This document shows, piece by piece, positions 41,922 through 52,468 of a stretch of 64,000 nt of DNA. Position numbers and translations under genes: made by a program. The DNA lies in assembly GCF_011745365.1 (NCBI RefSeq), contig NW_024468912.1:4898001-4962000 (forward strand). Reading direction: 5' to 3'. Every line of letters starts with the position of its first letter. Position 1 is the first letter of the stretch. The DNA comes from Cryphonectria parasitica EP155 (taxonomy: Eukaryota > Ascomycota > Sordariomycetes > Diaporthales > Cryphonectriaceae). The notes under the pieces are model-generated. The model worked only from the letters and a program-made list of their open reading frames with translations. It was not told the DNA's origin and made no database searches.

Positions 41922-42422
41922 CTTGATTTAATTTGTTGGTGTTGGGATGGGATGGTTGACGAGAGGTGGGAAGGGATCAAGATGGGCGGTCTTGGACAGG
42001 AAAAAGTCGAAGGTAGAGCCACTGCTTGCAAAGTCTGACTTGGGGCGACCGCTGCAGCGCTGCAGCTGGCGGGCGTGTAGGTTCAATGCCCTAACCTCAC
42101 TTCTTCTTGTGCGGGGCTAGCGCCCACAGCCAATGAGATTTGTGCGGTTGCTGAGTAAGCTAAACACACCAAAAAAAAAGGTGCCGTCCCGTGAATTGCG
42201 CAGTGGTAGCTGGCAGTGGCCTACACCTGGCTCACCTGCCCGCCCGCAAACTTGCAGGGGGTCCTGACTCTGGTGAACTGCTGGAAAATTCAAGACGCAG
42301 ACAATTTCCTCCACTCTTTCGACCACCACCCAAACGATCACCCAACGTTCCTCCGCCTTACCCTTCCCTTCGACAACCCGACGACAACAACCAGCCCAGT
42401 CGAGAGATTGTTGTTGCCCAAT
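41922..42422. promoter_or_regulatory. Shared divergent promoter of RPS25 and RPS5
   Basis: 501 bases between two ribosomal-protein start codons. It contains a perfect 16-base palindrome GCTGCAGCGCTGCAGC (42051-42066), a GCCCTAACC element (42088-42096) that resembles the telomere-like boxes found in some ascomycete ribosomal-protein promoters, and a CT-rich block before the RPS5 ATG. Co-regulation is inferred from the layout. Confidence 0.55.
42051..42066. promoter_or_regulatory. 16-bp perfect palindrome
   Basis: GCTGCAGCGCTGCAGC equals its own reverse complement and contains two PstI-like CTGCAG cores 8 bases apart. It sits about 130 bases upstream of the RPS25 ATG in the divergent promoter. 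Confidence 0.5.
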
Positions 42423-43470
42423 ATGTCTGACAACGGAGAGATCGAGGTCGAGGCCGTCTCTGGCTACCAGGTCCTGCCCAAGGATGTTGTCGCCGAGATT
42501 GGCAGCATCAAGCTGTTCAACAAGTGGTCCTACGAGGACGTCGAGATCCGCGATATCTCCCTGACGTAAGCCCTTTGCCCGTCACCATCGGACATCATGT
42601 GTTGTCCACCGACCGTTTCTGCTTTGTCTTGATGCATTTGTGGAAGAGGATCCAAATGAGCGAGCATGCAAGAAAGAGAGCGGGGGAGGAGGGCCAACAG
42701 ATTATGGTCTTTCTCTCTCAACAAGCCACCTGGGAGGCGCAATTGCACTGCAAACCTGGATCCCCATAGCCACCTGGACAGAACAGGACTTGGGAGATGA
42801 AGGGACAAAGAGAACATGTACATATATCGTCATGAAGTGGACCAATGCTGACGACAATCTTCTCTATAGCGACTACATCCAGATCCGCGCCCCCGTCTAC
42901 CTGCCTCATACCGCTGGCCGCTATGCCGTCAAGCGCTTCCGCAAGGCCAACTGCCCCATCATTGAGCGTCTGACCAACTCGCTCATGCAGCACGGACGCA
43001 ACAACGGCAAGAAGCTGATGGCCGTCCGCATCGTTGCGCACGCCTTCGAGATCGTGAGTGTCCAGCCTGCCCAAGAAGCGAATGCGGAAGCCAAACATGG
43101 CCCCACCACACCAAACACGTGCAGTTTCGCTAACACTGTAATGCGATCTTAGATTCACCTGATGACCGACCAGAACCCCATCCAGGTCGCTGTTGATGCC
43201 ATTGTCAACTGCGGTCCTCGTGAGGACTCTACCCGAATTGGTTCCGCTGGTACCGTCCGCCGACAGGCCGTCGATGTCTCTCCCCTCCGCCGCGTCAACC
43301 AGGCCATCTCCCTCCTCACCACCGGTGCCCGCGAGGCCTCCTTCCGCAACGTCAAGTCCATCGCCGAGTGCCTGGCTGAGGAGCTGATCAACGCCGCCAA
43401 GGGCAGCAGCAACTCGTACGCCATCAAGAAGAAGGATGAGCTGGAGCGTGTCGCCAAATCCAACCGGTAA
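42423..43470 (+). CDS. RPS5: 40S ribosomal protein S5 (uS7)
   Basis: Three exons (42423-42565, 42870-43053, 43153-43470) give 214 residues. Recognisable uS7 pieces are [17 protein letters not shown], then [38 protein letters not shown] and [12 protein letters not shown], then [37 protein letters not shown] and the C-terminal [10 protein letters not shown]. uS7 sits in the head of the 40S subunit and contacts mRNA and E-site tRNA. The first intron (304 bases) is longer than most in this window. Donors GTAAGC and GTGAGT, acceptors TAG and TAG. Confidence 0.96.
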
Positions 43471-44016
43471 ATGGTCTACTACCCTTTCCTCCATCGTGGG
43501 AGCAAAATGGTGTGGGCGTTCTGTTCCGGGAGATGCTGGTCTGTGGCGGTTTTTTGTTGTGGATGGTTTGAGAAAGCACCAGCAGCAACAGCAGCACTCG
43601 TCGACCGCACGTGCTGGCTGGCACGTCGTCCCGTACCATTCATGGGCCATGGTCGTTCACGAAAACGGAATTTTTCGGTTGGGTCTTTGAGGGGGGAGGC
43701 ATTGGAAAAACCTGGGAACGATAGTACCAAGTCTTCTCGGGGGTGTCTTTCTTCCTCCGGTTGCATTCGCGCGTTCAGGGGTCTTTTCTCATGGCTTGCT
43801 GTCTGTCACGTTAGGGCAGATGAAAAATCCACATTCAAACCAAAAGATACATATATATGCTTATGCCGTGTGATGATGAGTATGATTTCCTGTTGTGGGT
43901 GACACTGATTTTCCTATTCTTCCATCTCCAATTTTGGGTCATATCTGTTGTACATCTAGCACTTGAGCCTCAGAGCAAGCTGAAGGACATTCTGCAAGAT
44001 GTGTTTTTTTTTTTTT
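43471..44016. other. Convergent 3' region
   Basis: Between the stops of RPS5 and the SDR gene. Contains a T run at about 44004-44019 next to the SDR stop. No gene. Confidence 0.45.
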
Positions 44017-44872
44017 TTACATCAATCCACCACTCAATAACATGCTCTGTCCTGTGAGGTATCCCGTCCTCACGCACATGGTCACCATATTGGCAACCTC
44101 CTGAGGCGATCCCAACCTGCCCACAGGGATGTTGTTCACGTCGCCGGCCGTGCCCTTGACACTGTTCTCGTCTGGCACCAACCCCGTGTCCCCGACCATA
44201 GCCGGCGCAATATCGTTCACCGTGATCCCCTGCCCAGCATGTTTCCTCGCCAGGTTCCTCATCATGCCCTGCAGCCCGGCCTTGCTGGCTGCGTAGTGGC
44301 ACCCGTTGATGCCACCTCCATACGCGGCCAGGCTGCCGATGAAGACGATCCTGCCCCAGCCGCGGGTCTGCATGTGCGGGATCGACAGCTTGCACAGGAT
44401 GAAGCTCGCGCGCAGGTTGACCGTGAGCGTGTAGTCAAACTCGTCGATGGGGATGTCTAGGATGTTGGGGATGCGCTTCCCGTAGCCCGCATTCGAGACT
44501 AGAATGTCGGGGCCGTCCTGGCCGTGCTGGTCCTTGATCTCGGTAAAGATGCGCTGGATGTCCTCGGCCGAGGCCATATCGGCCTGGTGCGTGCTGACTT
44601 TGGCTGAGGACCACTGGGGCAGCTGCTGGAGCTCGGAGACGAGCGTGTCTACCGAGGCCTTGTTCCGGGAGTAGGTCAGGGCGAGATGGGCGCCGTTGAC
44701 GAAGAGGTCACGGGCACAAGCACCTCCTATGCTGCTCAGGGTGTCAGCAAAGATGATGTTGGCATTTCACAGATGAGTGATCTAGACGAGAGGGTTTTCG
44801 ATCTACTCACCCTCCAGAGGCGCCCGTCACGAGGGCCAGGCGCCCTTTGATCTCATTGTCTGGCACTGGCAT
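44017..44872 (-). CDS. Short-chain dehydrogenase/reductase
   Basis: Two exons (44872-44811 and 44731-44017) give 258 residues, typical for classical SDRs. The NAD(P)-binding motif TGASGGIG spans the splice junction, which confirms it. Further motifs are ILVSNAGYG (NAG), a catalytic Ser in FIGSLAAYGG and the YAASK motif (YxxxK), with PAMVGDTG after it as in beta-oxoacyl-ACP-reductase-like enzymes. It probably oxidises or reduces an alcohol/carbonyl with NAD(P)H in the cytosol; the substrate is unknown. No neighbour suggests a pathway. Confidence 0.9.
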
Positions 44873-45538
44873 TATTTTTTAAGACTTGGGCATAAGACAG
44901 ATGTCGTACACTCCAGACGTTCACTTCTGTTCTACACTTGGGGAAAGAACAAGGACACAAAATAATAATAAAAGGGATAAATGATTGCCCCTCGAAAATG
45001 GGCAGTAGACTTCCCCGCAGTCTGTGGGGCTCCAAGTAAAGTCAATGCCGGGCAAACCCCCACCACGGCTAGATAGAGATTCGACGATGAGGCACCGTTT
45101 CAGCTCTGGATCATATATTTGTAACTTCAATGTGGAAGGCCAAACCTCTGACCTCCCTATTGGAAGGCTCTGTCAAATGAGTAGTAGTACTTTTGCCGGT
45201 GTGTGTGGCGCTAGACAGCGTGATGGGCCGGGTGAGCGATGCCGGACCGGGAGGTCTTGTTGACCCCAACGGCCGTGGAAACCGGCCAGAGAACTAGTAT
45301 ATCAAAGATTGCAAACATACTTAAGTAGTTATCAGAATTTGGACGAGTCGAGCATTAGACTAAGAAGACTTGGCACAGACACACATACTCAGACTGCGTA
45401 ATTCGTTGATCAATCAAGAAGGGCAAAGGTCGCTAGAGAGTACGGGCATTTCACCAAGACGGGGCATCTAATTGAATCATGAGCTCTAATTTGCTGCTCA
45501 GACAAAGGCCCTAAACATCTATCATCGTCAAATTCCCT
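44873..45538. other. Intergenic region upstream of the SDR gene
   Basis: Both flanking genes are on the minus strand. The stretch should hold the SDR promoter and the 3' flank of the next gene. No gene supported. Confidence 0.4.
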
Positions 45539-47050
45539 TCAGCTAACAATGCTCTGACCATGGTTCAACGCTAGAAATGTAGGCTGTCCTGCCTTGACCC
45601 CCTCCGTGTCTTCGATATCTCGCCCAAATTTTATGCCTTGATTATAACAGGCCCATTCCAGATGACCCAGGGATTTGAGGACCTCAACAGGTTCCGTGAC
45701 AAACGTTCCCCAGTGCATGGCGACAGCTACCGGCGGCCGTACATCTTTGTCCTCCCCGGCGGCACCCGTCAAGTCCCGCAGGACACGCACCGCGTCCCAC
45801 GGCGGCATGTGAATGGCGCCCGTGACACCAGCGCTGTGGCGAGGGACGGGTACGTTGGCAGGCGGCACGTAGTTCGAGAAGAAGCTGCGGACGTACGCCC
45901 AAGTTGCGCCGAGGGCGATGGGAAGATAGATCAAGTCGGGTGTGCCGAGGCGGGTGGCAATTTCTCTGTATGCTGGACAGGGCGGATACTTCTCCGGTGA
46001 GATGTTGTCTGGGTCTGCAACCTTCTTTACTGCTCCCTCTTCCAACTTCTTGTGTGTGGTGCTTTTCGGTGGCTTGGGTGGCCAGCTCGGGTCAGCATGG
46101 CACTGATAGCCCGAGTCTCCGGTAAAGAACACCCGGTAAGGTCTCCTGTCGGGCAGCTCGTGGCTCAGGTACCATCCTGACCAGAGCGCAGAGTCCGCAT
46201 CGTAGCCATCCCTCAGGCTGCTGTGCTGCGCCGGCGTGCACGACACCTTCAGCCTCCCCGTGCCAGGGTTCCGCTCGGTGAGGTCCACCGACTCCCACCA
46301 GTCAAGCTCGACCACACGATCGGCAGGGACGCCAGAGTCCACGAACCATCGAGAATTCTTGAGGGGCACGATGAAGCGCATGCGATCCTGGTTCAGACGC
46401 CAGAGGGCCATGACGGTGTCGTAGTCCAGGTGGTCGTAGTGATTGTGGCTGATGAGGAGCATGTCAATGGGGGGCAAGTCTTCCAGCTTGCATGGTGGCT
46501 TATATGAACGTATGGGGCCAATATATTGAGACGGGGAGGAGCGCTCGGAGAAGATGGGGTCGAAGATGATGCGGATGGGGTCGCTGCCCTGCTTCAGACC
46601 AGGAAGCTGAAGCAGCATGCCCGCGTGGCCTAGCCATGTGGTCTTGGCACTGCCGGCGCCTGAGTCGAAGCTGAAGTCGGGTTTGGTGAGCTGAAGCAGC
46701 TGGGCAGCCTGTTGCGCCCGAGCACTGCTACTGCTTGAGCCTGCGAGAGACGCATTCGCTGCCCGGGGATGGGACGCTGCCAGGTCGATGGCTGGGTCTG
46801 CATCCTCGCCCCATTCCAGAGATTGCCAGAGCTCCTGGCGTGTAGCCTTGTGGAAGCTCGGCCAGGGATTTCGAAAGCCAGAGATCTCGTCACTTGCGGC
46901 TTTTCTCCTCCATGTGCGCTGTCGTCGCTTGTCTGGCACTCCCGAAAAGTACGAGATCCAGCCTGCTGAAGAGGTCGCTGGTAAGATATGGTGATTTGGC
47001 TGTAAATCGCTCTTGGCTTGGTCCACATGTATTTCCAAAGGTGGTGGCAT
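45539..47050 (-). CDS. NAPE-PLD-like metallo-beta-lactamase-fold hydrolase
   Basis: Single exon, 503 residues. The metallo-beta-lactamase fold is shown by TTWLGHAGMLLQ, LLISHNHYDHLDYDT (HxHxDH zinc motif), TPAQHSS, FFTGDSGY and VAMHWGTF, the arrangement of N-acylphosphatidylethanolamine phospholipase D and its fungal relatives (Fmp30 type). This enzyme class cleaves N-acyl-PE to N-acylethanolamine and phosphatidic acid; in yeast Fmp30 is mitochondrial. The N-terminal 150 residues are basic and poorly conserved, with GVPDKRRQRTWRRK, and may hold a targeting signal. A T24 tract (on the coding strand) lies about 20 bases before the ATG. Confidence 0.85.
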   Translation of the reverse strand: MPPPLEIHVDQAKSDLQPNHHILPATSSAGWISYFSGVPDKRRQRTWRRKAASDEISGFRNPWPSFHKATRQELWQSLEWGEDADPAIDLAASHPRAANASLAGSSSSSARAQQAAQLLQLTKPDFSFDSGAGSAKTTWLGHAGMLLQLPGLKQGSDPIRIIFDPIFSERSSPSQYIGPIRSYKPPCKLEDLPPIDMLLISHNHYDHLDYDTVMALWRLNQDRMRFIVPLKNSRWFVDSGVPADRVVELDWWESVDLTERNPGTGRLKVSCTPAQHSSLRDGYDADSALWSGWYLSHELPDRRPYRVFFTGDSGYQCHADPSWPPKPPKSTTHKKLEEGAVKKVADPDNISPEKYPPCPAYREIATRLGTPDLIYLPIALGATWAYVRSFFSNYVPPANVPVPRHSAGVTGAIHMPPWDAVRVLRDLTGAAGEDKDVRPPVAVAMHWGTFVTEPVEVLKSLGHLEWACYNQGIKFGRDIEDTEGVKAGQPTFLALNHGQSIVS

Positions 47051-47380
47051 CGTGAGGGTATTTAGAAATGAAAAAAAAAAAAAAAAAAAAAAAACAAACT
47101 AGACAACTGACGGAGACTTGTTACGGTGCGCGTTGGTGAGGCTCTGTTCAACAAGAGAGTTCATCAAGAAATGTGATGTGGTCTGGTGAAGTGTCATTTG
47201 AGATGACGTCACAGCTCGCATTTACAGTAAGGCACCTACACACACACCTGCTCTTCCCTCCTTCCATGTGGCCCCCAAGAGGAAATAATAATAAATAAAA
47301 ATGAAATTGGGACAAGAATTAGATAGTACTAGAACAAATGATATGTATGAAGTTTGATGATCTTGCGATCTTCATCGCCG
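47051..47380. other. Short intergenic region with an A24 run
   Basis: Upstream of the NAPE-PLD-like gene and past the stop of the ARF-like gene, both on the minus strand. Contains a 24-base A run at 47071-47094. No gene. Confidence 0.45.
47071..47094 (+). repeat. A24 homopolymer upstream of a start codon
   Basis: 24 consecutive A on the plus strand, i.e. T24 in the sense of the minus-strand NAPE-PLD-like gene, located 20-44 bases upstream of its ATG at 47050. Confidence 0.9.
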
Positions 47381-49279
47381 TCAGGACACCTTGAGAACAT
47401 CCAGCAGTGGCTTTTTGTCAGGATTGACAAATGCAATCCTCGCCTCGACGCTCTCCCAGACGTCCCGGCTGTAGTATTCTTTCCACTCTAGACCAGTGAA
47501 ACCGCTCATTTCCTTGAATTCTTCATAAGAAAGGTCGTCATATCTAGTCCCATCAGAAGTCGCAGACGCGTCATCTTTGCGAGGCTCGTCCAAGAGGGTT
47601 CGCAATTTTATATGGATCAGCTGGGCCCAAAAGTACGCCTGTGTCTCCGAGTACGGAGGCATGTCCCCAGATGCCAGCAGTTCAGGATGGAGGCTACGCA
47701 GCCTGACGGTGTCAGCCTGTAGCTCTTCCAGACCCTCTTTCAGGGCCTTTCCGCGACGAAGGTCATTGCGCAAGACGTTCCGAATCAGCTCAAAAGCCCA
47801 TCGTGGAACACGCTCTGGACCTGTGAAAGGGCCTTTTAGGGCCTCCAAGTCCTCGTAGGCTTGCGTTTCGTCCTTGCCCTCAGCCCAGGCGGTGACCATA
47901 GGCCTGGTCACTTGGGGAAATGGCTTGATATCTGGCATGGCGAAATTTGTGCGGGCATCAGCTGAGAAGAGAACATCTTTGGTGTAATAGAATGCCCAGA
48001 GTTGGCCGTAGAGGAGAGAAGGTGTGTGCAGAAGGATTGACCGGAAATCATTTTTTGACGGGGGTGCTCCGTCGTGAAGGTCGTACTGGAAGTTGAACGT
48101 GGCGAGACGAAGCTGCAGGATCCAGAAGGCCGTCATAGTGCTATTGGCCTGTCAGAATATGATATGATTTTTTGGCGATATATCAGGAAGTGGTTGTAAC
48201 ATCTCAGAATGCCACAAACTGCATAGAACTTACAAGTGGGCCGAGTTTCGGAAAACATCTGGACGAGCCTCCCGGAGGCGTGTGAGATGTTCAAGAAAGG
48301 TGGTAGCACATCTGAGTAGACCATGACCATGCTCAATAGACTCCAACATGACAAGATAGCCAGCCTGAAGATGGTCAAGATGACTCCAGCTCGTTATGTC
48401 CGCAGACAAGAAGGCTTGCCAGAACTCATCACCGCTCTTGATCTCTGACGTGATGATCTTGTCGCGAAGCTCCTTTTCCGTGGGCTTGCTCGATAGGGCC
48501 TCGCTCTTCTGCTTTTTGTACTTCAGCTCCGGCTCCTTGTCCAGCTGGACGACGGTCTGCGTCACGCTTTTGACAAAGGAGAGGACGTAGCTTGGTGTCT
48601 TGACGTTGAAGCCCGGCTCATCGACAATGAACCATGCGATTCCTGCCGGCCTCGCATGCTTCTCGAGGACGTCTTCGAGTTTCTGTCGGTGTTGTCCGAC
48701 GGTCTTCTCGCGACCTTCTTGCGGGAGCAGGTCCTGTTTGCTAAGCAGAACCCAGATGTACTTAGCGCCCTTGGATTTCATTGTGTCAACAAATTCCAGA
48801 AGGTACATCGCATCCACATCCACAGTGCAGTCATGGATAAACCAGACCAGTGTTTCTGGCCCCATCAAGTGCGAAACATAGTTGTGCTTCGAGAAACGCG
48901 AGCAGCCATCTGTGAACAATTACCGCGTCAACAGGAGCTCTTGTAATCATGCACCGAGAACACAAGAACACCACAATAGGCCTGAAAGATAAAAAAAAAA
49001 AAGACTATAATTACCCAGAACATCGTAGATGGTCAGTTCCCACCCAGAAGGGTAATCAATTGTTTCCTCGTTATAGGGCGCATATAAGCTTGGTCCCGTA
49101 CCGCCTGGGTTGACGGCGTTCTTAAAGGTGTACAGCATCTCGGTTTTTCCGGATAGGCCCACAATCTGGATTTTGAGCTTGCGGCTGCCAAAGAACCATT
49201 TTCTCAATTCTGAAGCGTATCATTAGTTTGACTGGTAAAGAATCAAGGAGGAGAGGAGCATACGGCTTATGGGTGACAT
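47381..49279 (-). CDS. ARF-like protein with degenerate GTPase motifs and a long C-terminal region
   Basis: Four exons (49279-49264, 49209-49015, 48909-48234, 48140-47381) give 548 residues. Residues 1-170 align in order with ARF GTPases: MSPISQLRKWFFGSRKLKIQ like an ARF N-terminal helix, then IVGLSGKTEML (P-loop), YDVLGDG (G3) and WVLLSKQDLLP (G4). Several sites deviate: the P-loop GLSGKT (23-28) is two residues shorter than GLDxAGKT, Gly2 for myristoylation is Ser, the switch-1 PTIG motif is not seen, the G3 DVGGQ reads DVLGD (68-72), and NKxD is SKQD (128-131). About 380 further residues, mostly helical with no recognised domain, follow. Nucleotide binding may be altered or lost. It may serve as a scaffold on membranes; this is inference. 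Confidence 0.8.
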
Positions 49280-50695
49280 TTTCGGTTCTAAGATATGGAA
49301 AGGCTACTGATTGAAGAGAGGACTGAGGAAAGGAAGATTGATGAAAGAAAAATAAAAAGCCCAGGATGTGTGCAGATTTCGTTCTTGAGTACTTTGTGAT
49401 TACTAGAATTCTAAAGAGGACTGAATGAGCTGACTGATTATGGGGTGGTTAGACATAGGATCTGCAGCATACAAATATCTAGACTGGATATGACGCTGTT
49501 TAAGGACAGCTGGCATTTAGGTCAGGCAGCCAGGATACAAAATCCTTCCAGACGAAAAATGCAAGGGATGAGGCGATGTGTCCGCTGCAGAATTGATTAT
49601 CATAACTTCGTTGGGAAGATCATTGCGGCTGCCTACGCCAGTGTACTGTCAGTGAGTCATTGGACTGATGAGAGTTGTACGAAGGAGGCTTTCCGGCAGA
49701 GACCTCCCCCCTCGGGCGAGTGGGGGGCAAGGGGAGTTCTAGTTTTGGCCCTGTTTGGCACACCGTCAACATCTCATATGAACAAAGAAAATGTAGGCTC
49801 GCCCGGACATGACCTTCTTGTTTGGCTTGATCACAATGAGGACAGAATGATCTTGGGGCCTTCCGTAAGACTATGCGATATACCCTCGTAGGCAAGGAGC
49901 CTTGCTCGTTCATGGATGGCGAGAGCATTAAACAACTTCACATACGGATTAGGAGATGGCCATTAAGATTGTTCTCCTCTGCTACTAAAAGCCATTATTT
50001 TGTAGTATTTCTCTGACGTGCTCTTGACATGATTTAAGCTTTTGGTGTTGCCTAGCGGAAATATGTGCTTCCATGAACCTACATGTATCCCGTCGCACGC
50101 GGGGACTATGATCGGAAGGCGATGACAAGCACGTCAATCCACTCCCAGAAGCTATGATATGTATGTCCAGATACTAGAGTCTAGAAGAACTGGGAGTCTT
50201 TTTTTTTGAGTCTCCGAAGTGCAATGCGGTCCGCTGCAGTCGAAAGTTGTGTGTGGTAATCAAGCCTTTCTAGCGAATCAGATCAGACAGAAAGAGAAAA
50301 ACAAAAAAAGAGCCACCGAAAAAACCCCTCGGTAACGTGCTGTGTACTATGTACTGTCCTCTTGTACTTAGCGTGCTGAGGTAATCCACGCAAGCGACAG
50401 TACGCCATGTGGTACCCTCTAGCGCTAAGCTACAGGGGGTAAACGGAGCTGCACACAAGGCCCGAGCTTCTGCAGTCCACACAAAAACAAAGCTCAATCA
50501 GACGGAATTTTTCTTTCTCCCCCACCAACCTCACCACTAACATCAACATACTCTATGGCACGCTTCTACACTTGCTGAACAGCAAGAAGCCATCAGTCCC
50601 TCCCATGGTTGCCAATATGTGACACTTGTTTGTATGCCAGAGGCGTGCACCCGCTACTAATTGCATATTCCGCTCTTGAAAAATTTCTGACGAAG
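49280..50695. other. Divergent promoter region, 1.4 kb
   Basis: Between the ARF-like gene (minus) and the histidine phosphatase gene (plus). Frames of up to 148 codons exist but have no recognisable features. No gene supported. Confidence 0.45.
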
Positions 50696-51647
50696 ATGGC
50701 ACTTCGCGTGTTTCTGGTTCGCCACGGCGAGTCCGTCGACAATGTCGCTGGTCTTTAGTAAGTCAAGCTACCATATTGGGTTGCTGTTGTGTGGTTCTGT
50801 TCCATGCTGACTACATTCTCAAAAAAGTGCAGGCTCTCGCGACTCGCCGCTGACCAGCCACGGTGTCCTGCAGGCGCAACGCCTCGGCGCCCACCTTGCT
50901 GCGCGCTCTGCTACCATCGGCCCAGTCAATTACATCTTCGCTTCCAACTTGCGACGTGCTGTAAAGACTGCCGAAGCTATTGCTGAGGCGCAGCATGGGG
51001 TACAGGGGGTCAATCGGGTGTTCGAGGTAGTCCAGGTGCCCATGCTCCGAGAGAAAGACTTTGGCTCTGAGGAGGGGATGCGCTTTGGCACCCGTGGCGC
51101 GCAGAAGACGGCCACATCTAGTGCTTCTGCTTCTGCTGCTGCTGCTGCGGCCTGGGTTGAGACCGAGTCCCAACAGTCCATGAGCGACAGGATCAATCGC
51201 TTCGTCGACGACTCGTTCGTGCAGACTGCCATTCAAGCCACTGTTGACGAACAACCCGGCTCGATTGCCATCGTCGCTCATGGTATCATTCTGAACGTCT
51301 TGCTGAGATGCCTCCTCACCCGATTTGGGCCCGAGGAGATCCCTAGACTCGCTAGGCCGGGGACTGCACCATGGAGGTCTGAATGGCTCGCTGCATGGTC
51401 CAATACTGGATACCTTGAGCTGGAGCTGCGAGTGGCAGTCCCGGTGGCACCCCCTGCCTCACTTGAGATTCCTTCACCCGCTGGAGCTGACCTTGCTACC
51501 CCCGAAATCCAGCTGTTCGTTAAGTCGGTGAACTCCGTCGACCATCTACAGGGCTTGAAAAAGACCCGCGGTGGCATTGGGAGTGCGGGATTCGACGAGA
51601 AGCAGAGAACCATGGAATCTTTCTTCTCCCGTTCGACCGGCAAATGA
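50696..51647 (+). CDS. Histidine phosphatase superfamily (phosphoglycerate mutase-like) protein
   Basis: Two exons (50696-50757 and 50828-51647; donor GTAAGT, acceptor AAG) give 293 residues. The first exon carries the catalytic FLVRHGESVDN motif; the junction restores AGLYAGSRDSPLTSHGVLQA. Later blocks are FASNLRRAVKTAEAIAEA, a Glu-containing LREKDFGSEEG and the second catalytic His in IVAHGIILNVLLRCLL. It belongs to branch 1, which contains phosphoglycerate mutases, fructose-2,6-bisphosphatases and broad phosphatases; the substrate is not predictable. The C-terminal tail (QRTMESFFSRSTGK) is short, with a PIP-box-like spacing (Q-x-x-M-x-x-F-F), a motif that binds PCNA in other proteins; that is only a resemblance. 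Confidence 0.85.
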
Positions 51648-52468
51648 ACACTATCCATCCGACAGCCAACCATTATGCATTGACGACATATTTCCTGAGT
51701 TCAGTATGCTCACATGGTAAGCTCGCCCACGTTTTTCCTACCGCTTCTATTTGTTGCAATGATGAGAAAATCAACGTTCACAGACCTGTTCTGAAATTCC
51801 ACATGTGGAGTCACTTGTTCAACCGCTGTCTGACGCAACCATCTGCCTCCTGCTTCTTTTGCCAGTTTCCTTGAGACTCAGCTGCTAACAAGGAAATAGC
51901 TCTTCAGATGTTTGCTGCCTAGTGGCGTACGTAGCGGGTCGAGGCAGCCCCTTGCCTCCCTGTTCTTACCCAGCCTACGTCAAAGTCGCATTTAAGGCTC
52001 CTAATTCGTGATCCTCACTGGGCACGCTTCATCCTGGCAGGCCTCCTGCTCTTCTGACAGGTTATACTCATCTATCGGGTGTTGCTCGCCCGCCGATTTT
52101 GTGGTGCACGTAGCACGTAGACTTTATGAATATATTAAATGATACATGAGTTCTATTCATTCCATCCTACGTGCATTTGGCGTCGCGCAAGAGATCATGT
52201 GTTAAGGGGCTGCCACTACTGCGTATGCATGGCTCGTCCTTGTCCTAATAGTCAGGGGTGAAGAACGTGTGATAACTCCCCCTCAGTGAAAGGCACACGA
52301 ATGATGATGGGCTACCCTGGGAGGTTGTCTTGTTAATCAGTATGGCCAAGTCCAAGGACAGGAATGGATTAACACACCCTTGATAGGAGAGCCTTGAGAA
52401 CGTTGAAGCCTGCTCAGAGAGTAGGGGATCTGTCACCACTTGTACATCCATCCACTTGCCCCTGTTCT
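51648..52468. other. Convergent 3' region
   Basis: Between the stops of the histidine phosphatase (plus) and alkyltransferase-like (minus) genes; no coding pattern seen. Confidence 0.4.
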
